Notes: generated by a model from the sequence alone, not told the origin. Numbered from the stretch's first letter, positions 8,472-18,045 are shown. The stretch: 64,000 nucleotides of DNA from Arthrobacter sp. M4 (GCF_020251205.1 NZ_JAIWYX010000002.1:248001-312000); one strand, 5' to 3'. Translations and numbers: made by a program.

Positions 8472-9140
8472 TCAGAGCAGATCCTCCATTCCCAACTGGC
8501 TCTCCGGAATGGTCGTAAATACACTGTTGGCGAACGCCAGCGCGTCGCCGCTGCGGTAGTCGAAGTCCACCACCTCGCCCAGATACAGGGTGTGGTCGCC
8601 GCCGTCGTATGCTGCCCATGGCTTGCACTCAAACCAGGCCAGGACCCGGGCCAGCCGGGGGGCAATCGGCCCTTCAACCCACTCAGGCTCAGAACCGGGC
8701 CGGCCAGCGAAATGCAGGGCCAGCTGACGCTGCTCCGCGCCTAGGATGTTGACGCTAAAGGGGCGGCCAGCAAGCTCATCATGGGCGCGGGTCTTGCGCG
8801 CAATGCTGACCAAGACCAGTGGCGGTTCCATGGACACGGACGTAAAGGAATTGACGGTGATTCCGTGGCGTTTGGTGACACCGTCGAAGGTCACAATGGC
8901 CACGCCCGTTGCGAAGCGTCCCAGGCTGCCGCGGAAATGATGCGCGCGCGGTGGTGACATCCAGGGGCGCGGAGGAGGTGCAGCTGCCCGTTCCGCAGGC
9001 AGGTTCTGGCCCCCCGCGTCACTTTCGGCGCGAGCGTCCCACCTAAAACGGGCGCTTCCGCCCGTGTCGGCGCCTTCGCCCGGGTTGGCGCCTCCACCGC
9101 GACGGCCGGCACTCCCACTGAGACCGGGTGCAGCAATCAT
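8472..9140 (-). CDS. Flavin reductase, HpaC-like partner of the monooxygenase
   Basis: This 222-residue protein has an FMN-binding split-barrel flavin reductase domain from about residue 65 on (FRGSLGRFATGVAIVTF, GITVNSFTSVSMEPPLVLVSI, FSVNILGAEQ). It would supply reduced flavin to the oxygenase encoded just downstream. The first 60 or so residues are Gly/Ala/Pro-rich and not part of the domain. I kept the ATG at 9140 because it has a good AGGGGATC ribosome site. An internal ATG at 8960 would give a classical-length protein but lacks one. It is transcribed divergently from the IclR gene, and a palindrome lies between them. Confidence 0.87.
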   Translation of the reverse strand: MIAAPGLSGSAGRRGGGANPGEGADTGGSARFRWDARAESDAGGQNLPAERAAAPPPRPWMSPPRAHHFRGSLGRFATGVAIVTFDGVTKRHGITVNSFTSVSMEPPLVLVSIARKTRAHDELAGRPFSVNILGAEQRQLALHFAGRPGSEPEWVEGPIAPRLARVLAWFECKPWAAYDGGDHTLYLGEVVDFDYRSGDALAFANSVFTTIPESQLGMEDLL

Positions 9141-9206
9141 CGTTGATCCCCTGTGACACCGGATCGGAGGGCTGGCATTCCCCAGCTATCTGATCCATGA
9201 TGGTGG

Positions 9207-9223
9207 TGTTCAATAATCGAACA
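9207..9223. promoter_or_regulatory. IclR-type operator between hpaC-like gene and regulator
   Basis: Arms TGTTC (9207-9211) and GAACA (9219-9223) flank AATAATC. The core 15 bp closely resemble the GTTCGAT-N-ATCGAAC form known for IclR-family regulators of aromatic catabolism such as PcaR/PcaU. The site is 67 bp upstream of the reductase start and 122 bp upstream of the IclR start. Confidence 0.65.
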
Positions 9224-9344
9224 GGTCATTCCAATATCGCATTACTCAGTTTGAAAATACTCACCCCAGCAACGTTCCACAAGGCCTTCCCTCCCGGGGA
9301 AGGACGCCATCCTGCCATACGGCCACCCACATAGGATTGAGCTC

Positions 9345-10094
9345 ATGAGTCCCGTTCGTTCTTCCACTCGTCAGGCGCCAGCACCGGCCGACGCCGCGCA
9401 GTCCGTCCCGCCGTCGCAGACTCTTTCCCGAGGCATCAGGGCATTGGAAATCCTGGCGGCGGCCGAGCGGCCCTTATCGATTGCGGAACTCGCCTCGGAA
9501 ATGGGAGTGCACCGTTCCGTGGCATACCGAATCCTGCGCACCTTGGAAGACCACGCGTTGCTGGTACGGGACGACGCCGGCCGCATGCAGCCGGGCGCGG
9601 GCCTTGCCGTCCTGGCGCGCGCAGTTTCGCGTGACCTCCAGACCGCCGCGCTTCCCGAACTCACGCAGCTGGCCAACAGCCTCAACATGACGGCGTTCGT
9701 GGCAGTTTGGGACCGGCAGGACTGCGTCACCCTTGTCACTGTGGAGCCGCGACACTCCGCCGCCACGCTGGCCCAACATCCCGGTACGCGGCACTCTGTT
9801 ACCGCCGGTGCCCCGGGCATCGCGATCCAGTCATCCATGACGGCCGAAGAGTGGTCCGTCCTGGCTCCGGACCTGCCCTATCGTCCCGAAGCAGCTGAAG
9901 CCAGGCGACTCGGCTACGCCGCCAGCCACGACGAAGTTATCGCGGGGCTGTCGTCTCTGGCTGCGCCCATCAGGGTACCGGGAAGCCGTCCAGCTGCGAT
10001 CGCCGTCGTGTATATCCGCCGCGACCAGGATCAGGCCGCCGTCGGCCAGGCGCTGGCTGCAAGCGCTGCAAGAATCGAGTCGCAGCTCGCCTGA
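9345..10094 (+). CDS. IclR-family transcriptional regulator
   Basis: This 249-residue protein has an N-terminal winged helix (about 28-90; LSIAELASEMGVHRSVAYRI holds the recognition helix) and a C-terminal effector-binding GAF-like domain. It is divergent from the HpaC/HpaB-like genes, and the intervening IclR-type palindrome makes these its likely targets. IclR proteins can repress or activate; the direction is not visible here. The effector is probably the aromatic substrate. It is convergent with the MFS gene downstream, with a hairpin between. Confidence 0.88.
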   Translation: MSPVRSSTRQAPAPADAAQSVPPSQTLSRGIRALEILAAAERPLSIAELASEMGVHRSVAYRILRTLEDHALLVRDDAGRMQPGAGLAVLARAVSRDLQTAALPELTQLANSLNMTAFVAVWDRQDCVTLVTVEPRHSAATLAQHPGTRHSVTAGAPGIAIQSSMTAEEWSVLAPDLPYRPEAAEARRLGYAASHDEVIAGLSSLAAPIRVPGSRPAAIAVVYIRRDQDQAAVGQALAASAARIESQLA

Positions 10095-10126
10095 TCGCCA
10101 GGGTCCACCGTTCCAGGCCCTGGCGA
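10095..10126. terminator. Bidirectional hairpin terminator
   Basis: TCGCCAGGG (10095-10103) pairs with CCCTGGCGA (10118-10126) across a 14-nt loop. It fills the gap between the convergent IclR and MFS genes. There is no T-run. Confidence 0.55.
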
Positions 10127-10129
10127 GCG

Positions 10130-11665
10130 CTAGCTCCCGACCTCCCCGGGTTCCCCAGCCCCCCGGCCGTGGCTGATGATTGCGGCTGCGGTCAGCCCCA
10201 AAACCAAGAGGCAAGCGGAGGCCCCTGACGCTACAAGGAACGCTGCCGTGTAGCCACTCCCCTGGGCCAGCACACCCGCAAGGAAGGAACCCAATGCGGT
10301 TCCCGCAACGATCCCGCTGGCCAATGCCGTCATCACCGTGGCCATCCGGCCGCTCGGTGCAACTAGCCCGCCTATGCTGAATATAGCGACCATCACTGGT
10401 CCCACTGGAATGCCAAGAACCAACAGCACCGCCACCATTGGCCCAAGTCCTGACACCGGGTACAGCAAGCCCGTCAAGGCCAGCATGGCTGCCGCTGCGG
10501 TCACCCAGCGCGTGCCGATTCCGAATCGCCGCGGCCAGAAGGCAACCGACAACGCGGCGACGGCGGAGCTGAGTCCCATGACCGCATAGAGCAGGCCGGC
10601 GAGTTCAGCCTCAGCCACTTCCGCGGCGAAGGCGCTCAGTGCGTTCTGGGTCGCGCCGAAAAACGTGCCCATGCACACCATCGCGAGGACGGGAACCGCA
10701 ACCCGGAGCCAGCCACCCGTACGCGGCAGGCCAACCGCCGCATGCCCGACGCCGGCAGCCGGCTTGTGCGGTACGGGCACCACCGCCAGGTGGCTGGGGT
10801 GGACAGCAAAGGCCGGGACAAAGAATGCGGTCATCGCAGCTGCAACCGCCAAAGGCAGCCACGGAGCCACAAGGCTCGCCAAGGCGCCCACGAGTGCCGG
10901 TCCCAGCACAAAAGTGATTTCGTCAGCGGTGCCTTCGTAGGAGAGGGCCGTGTCCAGATCGGCTCGGGCGGAGACAACGCTGCCGGAGGCCGCTACGGTC
11001 GCTGCTGGTATCTGGCTACCCCGGGCTAAAGGGGTTAGGGCGGGGTTGTGGTCCCTGGCGGCATACTCTCCCGCGGTGTTCCCTGGGGCGGGCGAACGGT
11101 TTTCGATGCTTCGTGTGGTCAGGGCCATCCAGCGGACGCGCGCCATGGGGCCGACCTGCGGACACGTGGCGCCTGCGGCCAGCGCGCACGCAAGCATGGG
11201 CCATGACTCCCCTATTCCGGACACGGACGGCATCATGTAGCAGGCCATCAACAGACCGATAACGGCTGCTGTGTTCGCCACTGTCGCCGTAAGCAGTACC
11301 AGCTTCTGACCGGACCTATCGGCCCAGGCTCCCAGCAGGGGTGCGCCTAGCGCAGAGCCGATGCCAACGCCGCCGGCAGCCGTGCCACCCAGCGCAAAGG
11401 AATGGCTCACGGACGTGACTAATGTGAGGGTGCCTACCGTGAGCATGGCCAGCGGTAAACGAGCAAACAGTCCCAGCGGCAGGAAGCCCCGGCCAGCCAG
11501 CTCCGGCAAGCGAGCAAGACGACCCGGCAGGCGCTTGCGCGTGCCTTGTGCCTTAGCGCTGCTTTCTGCGGAACTGCTGCCGTCTACGGAACTCCGGGCA
11601 TGGTACTCGGTTGCCGGAGTCCCGGCGGAATAAATGTGGGGAGTGGAAGTAGGATGGTCGTTCAT
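10130..11665 (-). CDS. MFS transporter
   Basis: This 511-residue protein has around 12 predicted membrane segments (for example LPLAMLTVGTLTLVTSVS and LGAPLLGAWADRSGQKLVLL, the latter carrying the MFS loop motif). It starts with a hydrophilic tail of about 60 residues. The central cytoplasmic loop, roughly residues 175-250, is unusually long and polar for an MFS protein. The family resembles actinobacterial drug or sugar efflux MFS members; the substrate is unknown. The ATG at 11665 is taken as start. It is a single-gene unit. Confidence 0.8.
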   Translation of the reverse strand: MNDHPTSTPHIYSAGTPATEYHARSSVDGSSSAESSAKAQGTRKRLPGRLARLPELAGRGFLPLGLFARLPLAMLTVGTLTLVTSVSHSFALGGTAAGGVGIGSALGAPLLGAWADRSGQKLVLLTATVANTAAVIGLLMACYMMPSVSGIGESWPMLACALAAGATCPQVGPMARVRWMALTTRSIENRSPAPGNTAGEYAARDHNPALTPLARGSQIPAATVAASGSVVSARADLDTALSYEGTADEITFVLGPALVGALASLVAPWLPLAVAAAMTAFFVPAFAVHPSHLAVVPVPHKPAAGVGHAAVGLPRTGGWLRVAVPVLAMVCMGTFFGATQNALSAFAAEVAEAELAGLLYAVMGLSSAVAALSVAFWPRRFGIGTRWVTAAAAMLALTGLLYPVSGLGPMVAVLLVLGIPVGPVMVAIFSIGGLVAPSGRMATVMTALASGIVAGTALGSFLAGVLAQGSGYTAAFLVASGASACLLVLGLTAAAIISHGRGAGEPGEVGS

Positions 11666-11757
11666 GACTCCGGGTTCACCAAATCGAGCGCATCGTCCCT
11701 CCTCCCGATGCGCGATACCCGGTAACTGAACTAGTTTACCCGAAGCCAGGAAATGGG

Positions 11758-14700
11758 CTAGGCGGCCGTGTTGGTTACCTGAACGGAGGAGCCGTTTCTG
11801 CCCTTGATGACTTGGAGCTGGCTACCGATGCGTTGCTTCATCTCTGCAACGTGGCTGACGAGCCCTACCACCCGCCCACCTTCGCGAAGTCCTTCCAAGG
11901 CGTCCATCACCTGCTCAAGGGCTTGTTCATCGAGGCTTCCGAAGCCTTCGTCGACGAACAAGGTCTCAATGTCAACACCACCTGCCTCCTGCTGCACAAC
12001 ATCGGCCAACCCTAGGGCCAAGGACAGCGAAGCCATGAACGATTCCCCACCTGAGAGCGTCGAAGTGTCACGGTGTTGTCCTGTCCACTCGTCCACAACT
12101 TCAAGCCCCAGTCCGGACTTCTGGCCCCTGGCAGCTTTTGCGTCCGTGTGGCGAAGTGTGTAGCGGCCGTCGCTCATGGTGGTCAGCCGGACAGAAGCCG
12201 CCGCGGCCACCTGCTCCAGCCTTGCCGCAAGGACGTAGCTGTTCAGGCTCATCCGGTAATTGTTGTCCCCCGATCCGCGTGCCGTATCAGCGAGTTGGTT
12301 CAGCATGGTGGCGTGCTCCCGCGGTGCCTGTCCGGCCTCCTCACGATCCTTGTACTCAGCCCGAATCCTCGTGAGGTTGGCGGCGGCTTTGGCTGCCAGG
12401 CCTGCGGCAAGGTCAATCCTCCGAACCTCCTCGGAAGCATGCTGGGCCTGAGCTTCCAGGCTTGATAACTCATCACTTGAAAGAACCGGCTCCCCTTCAG
12501 CATCCTCCGCGGCCGCGAGGACCAGATCGTCTGAGGCGAAAAGTTCCTCAAGACGCGCAACTTCAGCGTCGTACTGGCGGACCATGCCTTCGGCCGCCGC
12601 GGCCTCCACTTCTTCCATCAAAACGCTTCGCGCTTGCTCGGCTGAGTGGAACCCAGCACCGGGCAGTGCGTCGGCCAGGGCTGTTTCCGCCGAGGCTGCC
12701 CGTTCCAATACTCGATCAAGCCGTTCGGCGGCGGCAGATGCACTTTCAAGAAGTTCAAGATCCGCCCGGAGAGCGTCAAGGCGTCCGTGCAACGTCGGAT
12801 GCCCTGCGCGAAGACCGCCAAGGATCTGGTCCAGCGAATCACGCCGTTCCTTGAGCATGACCACGGCAGCCTGGTCCTGAACGAGCGCAGCTTCCGTGGC
12901 GGCCTTGGCCTCTTGCAGTGCCCCCAGGTTCGCTTCCACCTTCTCGAGGCGCTGCTTAGCCTGCAACAGTTGAGCATGCGCCGCCCGGGCAGCATCCAGG
13001 GATGCCTTTGCCGACAGCTCAGCCCGGGACGCCTCTTCAGGATCGATGTCTCCGCCTTGTGCCGCCAAAACTGCCACCGACCGTTCGGCGGCGGCGCGCC
13101 GGGCAGCCGCTGCGTCGGCAAGTGAGTCGCTCTCCTCGAAACGGGCCCGGGCGGCCTCCTCCTCCTCAGCAATTGTTAGGACAGACGGCGCTGCGGGTGC
13201 CGGAGAAGGATGGTCACAGCTTCCGCAGACTGGACAAGGGGCGCCTGCAGCCAGTCCCGCCGCCAATTCAGCTGCGGCGTTGGTGAGGCGGGCTTCCCTG
13301 AGGTCCAGCCAGGCTTGCCTCAGCCGCTGGCTGTTGCCGGCTGCATTGCGTTCGCTGTCTTGGGCAAGGCCCAGCTCGTTAGTGGCAGCGGCATACTGGA
13401 TAGTCAGTTCCCTCCGAGAGCGTGCCGCTTCCGCCGCGGCCTCCAACTCCGGCATCCTGGCGGACTCAGATTCAAGAAGTGCAATGGCTTCGAGGTGGGC
13501 GTTGGCTTCGGATGCAAGCTGCGCAAGCTCTTGTGTAAATCTGAGGATGAGTGCTTTGTGCTCACGATTCGACGACTCTAGTTCGCCGATGCGCAGCTCA
13601 ACTTCTGACCGCTGCTTTTCCTCGCCCAGACGTGCCTCCAACACGGCAGCGGTTTCCTGGACCCTGCGCAGGGCCCGATCCACCGTTTCGGAAGCGATGT
13701 TCTCCGGATCCAGCGCGCCTTCTGCCAGATCCGCCGCCGCTAGTGCTGCGGACCCAAGGTCGCCCGAATCCAAGCCCGCAGCAACGAGCGCATTCATGCT
13801 GTTCCGGGCTTCCCTTCGGGCCGCCGCGACCGCCGAAACTGCCGCGTCCACGGCGGCAAGCTGGCCCCCCAGAACCGCAGCCCTGTGATGAGTCGCAAGG
13901 CGCTGGCGCACTGCCATTACCTCGGGACGGCGTCCGGCGAGATCTTCCTGGCGGACCATTGCCGCGCGAAGCCGAGTGTGCCTCGTGGCGCGTTCGCGGG
14001 CCTGCCGTAACTTATCACTCAGACCGGACGCCAATGCCTTTGACTCCCCGGCCTCGAGGTGCCGCCGCCGCTCTTCGGACTGGGCAGCTGCCTCAAGACC
14101 GGCAATTCGCTCCTGTGGATCAGGTGCATCGCCAGCCCCAGCCCGGGACTCCTCAGAAAGTACGCTTGCGGCCTCTCCCTCCGCACGGTCAAGCAGGAGT
14201 TTGAGGCCTTGTTCGTACTCTGCCATCGCCATCCGGGCCGCTGCAGCCTGCCGCCCCAGTTCCTGTTCAATGGCCTCGAAACGGTAGGTCCCGAAGAGTT
14301 TTTGCAGCAGTTCCATCCGTTCCCCCGCCTTGGATCTGAGGAATGCGGCGAAATCGCCCTGGGGAAGCATCACCACACGAGTGAACTGTTCGCGGTCCAT
14401 GCCGAGGAGACCCGTGATCTCAGCACCGGCCTCATCGTTGCGGTACGTCTTCTCCACCCAGGTCCCGTCGACCTTTTCCCGGAGGAGCGTCTTGGCCTTC
14501 TGTGGCGTGAAACCGGAACGTCCACGCGTGCTGGGTCGATCCCAAGCGGGAATCCGGGTGACCTCGAACCGTCTTCCCCGTGCTGAGAACTCGCATACCA
14601 CCCGCGGCTCCATATCCGGTGCGGCGTGGTCGCTACGAAGTCTTTTTCCATCCTGCCGGGCACCGGGAACGGAGCCATACAGGGCGAAGCAAATGGCATC

Positions 14701-14835
14701 CAGCACACTCGTTTTGCCAGCACCGGTGGCGCCATTAAGCAGGAACAGGCCTTGCGAGGCGAGCGCGTCAAAATCGATTTCCTGCACTGTTGCGAAGGGG
14801 CCGAATGCACACATTTCCAAGCGATGGATTCTCAC
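11758..14835 (-). CDS. sbcC: Exonuclease SbcC (Rad50-like ATPase)
   Basis: This 1025-residue SMC-like ATPase forms the SbcCD nuclease complex, which cuts DNA hairpins and trims double-strand ends. Walker A is GATGAGKT at residues 35-42. Long Ala/Glu/Arg-rich coiled coils flank the zinc hook CPVCGSC at about 534-540. The C-terminal lobe has the signature LSGGESFMASL followed by Walker B and D-loop LFVDEGFGSLD. The start overlaps the sbcD stop as ATGA, so they are coupled. The length is typical of the actinobacterial family. Confidence 0.96.
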   Translation of the reverse strand: MRIHRLEMCAFGPFATVQEIDFDALASQGLFLLNGATGAGKTSVLDAICFALYGSVPGARQDGKRLRSDHAAPDMEPRVVCEFSARGRRFEVTRIPAWDRPSTRGRSGFTPQKAKTLLREKVDGTWVEKTYRNDEAGAEITGLLGMDREQFTRVVMLPQGDFAAFLRSKAGERMELLQKLFGTYRFEAIEQELGRQAAAARMAMAEYEQGLKLLLDRAEGEAASVLSEESRAGAGDAPDPQERIAGLEAAAQSEERRRHLEAGESKALASGLSDKLRQARERATRHTRLRAAMVRQEDLAGRRPEVMAVRQRLATHHRAAVLGGQLAAVDAAVSAVAAARREARNSMNALVAAGLDSGDLGSAALAAADLAEGALDPENIASETVDRALRRVQETAAVLEARLGEEKQRSEVELRIGELESSNREHKALILRFTQELAQLASEANAHLEAIALLESESARMPELEAAAEAARSRRELTIQYAAATNELGLAQDSERNAAGNSQRLRQAWLDLREARLTNAAAELAAGLAAGAPCPVCGSCDHPSPAPAAPSVLTIAEEEEAARARFEESDSLADAAAARRAAAERSVAVLAAQGGDIDPEEASRAELSAKASLDAARAAHAQLLQAKQRLEKVEANLGALQEAKAATEAALVQDQAAVVMLKERRDSLDQILGGLRAGHPTLHGRLDALRADLELLESASAAAERLDRVLERAASAETALADALPGAGFHSAEQARSVLMEEVEAAAAEGMVRQYDAEVARLEELFASDDLVLAAAEDAEGEPVLSSDELSSLEAQAQHASEEVRRIDLAAGLAAKAAANLTRIRAEYKDREEAGQAPREHATMLNQLADTARGSGDNNYRMSLNSYVLAARLEQVAAAASVRLTTMSDGRYTLRHTDAKAARGQKSGLGLEVVDEWTGQHRDTSTLSGGESFMASLSLALGLADVVQQEAGGVDIETLFVDEGFGSLDEQALEQVMDALEGLREGGRVVGLVSHVAEMKQRIGSQLQVIKGRNGSSVQVTNTAA

Positions 14836-16046
14836 AGTTCAGCCTCCTCCAGCCAGACAGCCTCCAGGGCAGCCCGCAGGATCTCTCCCTCGGCGGCATT
14901 GGCTTCCCTGCCGCGTACGTGCTCCAGGAAACCGCAGCACACAGCCAGATCATCCTGGGCCTCCGCCAGCCTGCCACTGTAGCTTGAGAGAGCCTCCCGC
15001 GCTGCTCCTTCTGGCTCGAAGGCAAGCACCAAGGTTTCCGGGAAACGCGTTCGCAGCCGCTCCATGGCTTGGGCAGGTCGACTAGCATCAGTCAGCGTGA
15101 CTTGGCAGTAGGCTGCTTCCGCCCAGTCAAGGGCAGGATCCGCCAGTAGTCCGTCCAGCGTTCCGCGCAGCGTGGCGAGCTTTCGGGGCGCCTCCCACAG
15201 GATTTCCTGTACTGAAGTGACGCCCCCACCGTCCACATCGATCACCCAGGCGCCCTTGCGATGGGCCGCCTCAGAGAATGAGTATGCAAGCGGCGAGCCC
15301 GAATACCGGACCCGGCCAGAGAGCTCCTGCTTCCCATGCAAATGCCCAAGTGCCGTGTAATCAAAAGCGTTGAAGAGATCAAGGGGAACAACGTCTAGTC
15401 CGCCGATGCTCAACTCCCGCTCACTGTCTGATGTGACGCCCCCACTGGCGAACGTGTGGGCGAGCACCACTGAATGGACAGGAACGGCGGAGTCGCGGCG
15501 CCGCCCGGCGAGGTCCTCTTCGATCAAGTCCACGGCCGCCCTAGTGACACCGAAATGGCTGGCAGATTCAGCACCCAACTGCTCCGCTACAAGGCGCGGT
15601 TCCAAATAGGGGATGCCATAGATCGCAAGCCACCCTTCCGAAGGTTCGGCAACACTGGGCCGCTTGCTATCGCCAACGGCCCGGGACCCAAGGGGAAGCA
15701 TGACCGGCACGGCGATGTCATCAACACGCGTGCGCAGGTGCACTCCCCCGCGTTCCAGGAGTCGCGAAGCGAACCCGAGCCGAATGGCGGAGTCGTGGTT
15801 TCCGCTGGTCAGCACCATAGTGGCCCCCGCGTCCGACAGCCGAACCAGGGCATCGTCCAGCAGCCGGACCACATCCAACCCGGGCAAGGCCCGGTCATAG
15901 ACATCACCGGCGATCAGTACAACGTCCACGTAGTGTTCGTGGACGGCGGCGATCAGCTGGTCGACAAACCTGCGCTGCGCCTCCAGCATCCCAACACCGT
16001 GGAAGGACCGCCCTAGATGCCAGTCCGAAGTGTGCAAAAGCCTCAT
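14832..16046 (-). CDS. sbcD: Exonuclease SbcD (Mre11-like nuclease)
   Basis: This 404-residue calcineurin-like metallophosphoesterase is the nuclease partner of SbcC. Metal-site motifs are SDWHLG at the N terminus, GDVYDRA, SGNHDS and the later VLAHTF and TALGHLHGKQ. The ATG at 16046 heads the sbcDC operon. The last four bases overlap the sbcC start. All catalytic motifs appear intact. Confidence 0.96.
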   Translation of the reverse strand: MRLLHTSDWHLGRSFHGVGMLEAQRRFVDQLIAAVHEHYVDVVLIAGDVYDRALPGLDVVRLLDDALVRLSDAGATMVLTSGNHDSAIRLGFASRLLERGGVHLRTRVDDIAVPVMLPLGSRAVGDSKRPSVAEPSEGWLAIYGIPYLEPRLVAEQLGAESASHFGVTRAAVDLIEEDLAGRRRDSAVPVHSVVLAHTFASGGVTSDSERELSIGGLDVVPLDLFNAFDYTALGHLHGKQELSGRVRYSGSPLAYSFSEAAHRKGAWVIDVDGGGVTSVQEILWEAPRKLATLRGTLDGLLADPALDWAEAAYCQVTLTDASRPAQAMERLRTRFPETLVLAFEPEGAAREALSSYSGRLAEAQDDLAVCCGFLEHVRGREANAAEGEILRAALEAVWLEEAEL

Positions 16047-16124
16047 GTTTTTACGCTACGGCGAGGCACTGACAAAATTCCGTCGCACCGCCGGGCGGTC
16101 GCGGAGACAGTCCACCTCCGCCTG

Positions 16125-17108
16125 CTAGCCGCGCTTTCCGTCGAAGAACTCCCGGGCCTCGTCACCGCCGTCGTCTTCGCCCTTGGCCGCGGACTGGCCC
16201 AAGGAGATCTCGCCGGGCGCACCGCCTGGCGCCTGATCGGAACGGTGGCCCGCCGCGATCCCGTCCGGAGCCGCGAAAGGTGCCCCGCCGTCGTCGGGCA
16301 GGTCAGCGGAAGGGCGTGCGTCAGCAGTGCCGGCCACCGACTCGGGCGCCTCAACAGGGACAATGCCAGCATCAGGCTGGCCAAGGTCGGAGAATCCCCG
16401 CACAACGAGTCCGGCGATCGTGGCCCCAGCCAGCGGCGCCACCCAGAAGAGCCACAGCTGTTCGAGTGCCCAACTGGAGCTAAAGATGGCATTGGCCGTA
16501 GCCCGGGCGGGATTGAAGGGGACATTGCCAATGGCCATGCCCAACTGCACCAGAACCGCGAAGCTCAGCCCGACGGCAAAGGGAGCCATCGCCCGGTTGA
16601 CGTTGCGCCGCGAGGTGGCAGCCAGGAAGACGCCGACCAGGAGCGCCACGCCAATAACTTCCAGCAGCAGGACCCCCGCGAGCGGAACCTGGGCGGTGGA
16701 GTGTTCACCGAAACCGGCAGCCACCGTATCAAAAGCCGCACGGCTGTCCTGGAGGCTGGGAATCGTACGTACCACGCCAAAAATCACGAGGGCTCCGGCC
16801 AGTCCGCCCACCAGTTGGGCAACGACGAAAGCCAAGGCTTCCAGCGGCCGCGTCCTGCCCGCGATCATGCTGCCCAAAGTGATCGCCGGGTTGAAGTGGC
16901 CGATTGTGATGTGCCCGAACGCCAGCATGGAGGCGGCGATCGCAAGCCCCGCGGCCAAGGATGACGGAACAGTGCTTACCTGGGAAACGGTGAACATTGC
17001 GGCGCCGATGCCAGCCAGCACCAGGAACATCGTTCCAAGGGCTTCGGCCGAAAGACGGGCGATCAGCCGAGGGCTGCGGACAGGAACGGCGGGCACGGTC
17101 AGGGACAT
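16125..17108 (-). CDS. MIP-family channel (aquaporin/glycerol facilitator-like)
   Basis: This 327-residue protein has six membrane helices and both half-helix boxes, HFNPAITLGS and PFNPARATANAI, the second with the NPAR form of aquaporins. The C-terminal 85 residues are an acidic Ala/Pro/Asp-rich tail, unusual for the family. The ATG at 17108 is chosen because AAGGATC precedes it. Whether water, glycerol or another small solute passes is not certain, although the NPAR arginine filter favours water. It lies downstream of the two DUF202 genes with a 134-bp gap. Confidence 0.87.
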   Translation of the reverse strand: MSLTVPAVPVRSPRLIARLSAEALGTMFLVLAGIGAAMFTVSQVSTVPSSLAAGLAIAASMLAFGHITIGHFNPAITLGSMIAGRTRPLEALAFVVAQLVGGLAGALVIFGVVRTIPSLQDSRAAFDTVAAGFGEHSTAQVPLAGVLLLEVIGVALLVGVFLAATSRRNVNRAMAPFAVGLSFAVLVQLGMAIGNVPFNPARATANAIFSSSWALEQLWLFWVAPLAGATIAGLVVRGFSDLGQPDAGIVPVEAPESVAGTADARPSADLPDDGGAPFAAPDGIAAGHRSDQAPGGAPGEISLGQSAAKGEDDGGDEAREFFDGKRG

Positions 17109-17242
17109 GACGAAGTGATCCTTTGATTGGGTCGACGTGCTAAGCGGAAAGCTGTGCACTCATGGCCAGAACGGCCGGACACGTTGAGTATCCTGCCAGC
17201 CGATTCTGGACAGTTCCTGAATGTCGGCATAACGGGAACCGC

Positions 17243-17620
17243 CTAGCCGCCCAAGGAAATTGCGGCAACGGCGGAAGCGCCAAGGAGGACCACAGCCGCC
17301 GTACAGGAAAGGACTACGGCCGACGACGGGGCATTAGTTCCATAGTGAAGCTGGTGCGCACGCTGCCAGGCTGCGACGGCCAGAACCACCGTGGCAGCCG
17401 CGGCTGCGAGAGCGCAAATACCCTGGTAGTCGATCCCAAGCTGGCTCGGACCGCCCTGCATGGGAGCGCTCTTCGACGCCAGCCAGGCTCGCCAGATGAA
17501 GAGGTCAACCACCAGCAGGGAGATGAGCGTCCGGCGCCAGGCGAGGGTGGTACGTTCGCGTTGCAGACCTGGATCCCGGGCATCCGGGACGCCCGGCGCG
17601 TCTCCACTGGCGCCGCTCAC
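17243..17620 (-). CDS. DUF202 family membrane protein
   Basis: This 125-residue protein carries the DUF202 signature RERTTLAWRRTLISLLVV, then two or three hydrophobic helices. The GTG at 17620 has GAGGGC upstream. It follows a second DUF202 gene by 13 bp. Paired small DUF202 proteins are common in actinobacteria; their role is unknown. Confidence 0.8.
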   Translation of the reverse strand: MSGASGDAPGVPDARDPGLQRERTTLAWRRTLISLLVVDLFIWRAWLASKSAPMQGGPSQLGIDYQGICALAAAAATVVLAVAAWQRAHQLHYGTNAPSSAVVLSCTAAVVLLGASAVAAISLGG

Positions 17621-17633
17621 AAGCTTGCCCTCT

Positions 17634-18011
17634 TCATCGCGCCACCAGGATCAGGACGGCGAAGGTGAAGGCGGCCACTGCCACCACGATGGTCATAAAG
17701 AGCATGACGCGGGAGAACGGAAGAGCCTCGTCGCGACGCATAGCGGCCTCCATCTGCCCCCAGCGCCGGTACGACAGTCCGGCCAACGAGGCGCCAATGA
17801 GCGACAGGATGACGCAGAGGACAATACGGACCGGTTGCGGTGCGATGTTCGGAGCCAGCTGGTCAATCGCCACAGCGCCTGCAAGGAGCGCCAGTGAAGT
17901 GCGAATCCAAGCCAGGAACGTCCTCTCATTGGCTAGCGAAAACCGGTAGTCAGGTGTCTTTCCTTGCTGCCTCCAAGCCGGTTCCCGCACTCTGATCCTC
18001 CACCCCGTCAC
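17634..18011 (-). CDS. DUF202 (YidH-like) membrane protein
   Basis: This 125-residue protein has the YidH-type stretch FSLANERTFLAWIRTSLALL and three predicted membrane helices. It is the first gene of a small operon with the other DUF202 protein. The start is a GTG at 18011. It diverges from the ADP-ribosylglycohydrolase gene with only 34 bp between starts. Its function is unknown. Confidence 0.82.
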   Translation of the reverse strand: MTGWRIRVREPAWRQQGKTPDYRFSLANERTFLAWIRTSLALLAGAVAIDQLAPNIAPQPVRIVLCVILSLIGASLAGLSYRRWGQMEAAMRRDEALPFSRVMLFMTIVVAVAAFTFAVLILVAR

Positions 18012-18030
18012 ATTCCGTCATACCAACCAA

Positions 18031-18042
18031 GGTAAATTTACC
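18031..18042. promoter_or_regulatory. Perfect 12-bp palindrome before ADP-ribosylglycohydrolase
   Basis: GGTAAATTTACC is a perfect palindrome ending 3 bp before the ATG of the downstream gene. It overlaps the only plausible ribosome site (AAGG). It could be an operator in this 34-bp divergent spacer, or a small translation-blocking stem. Confidence 0.4.
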
Positions 18043-18045
18043 CGC

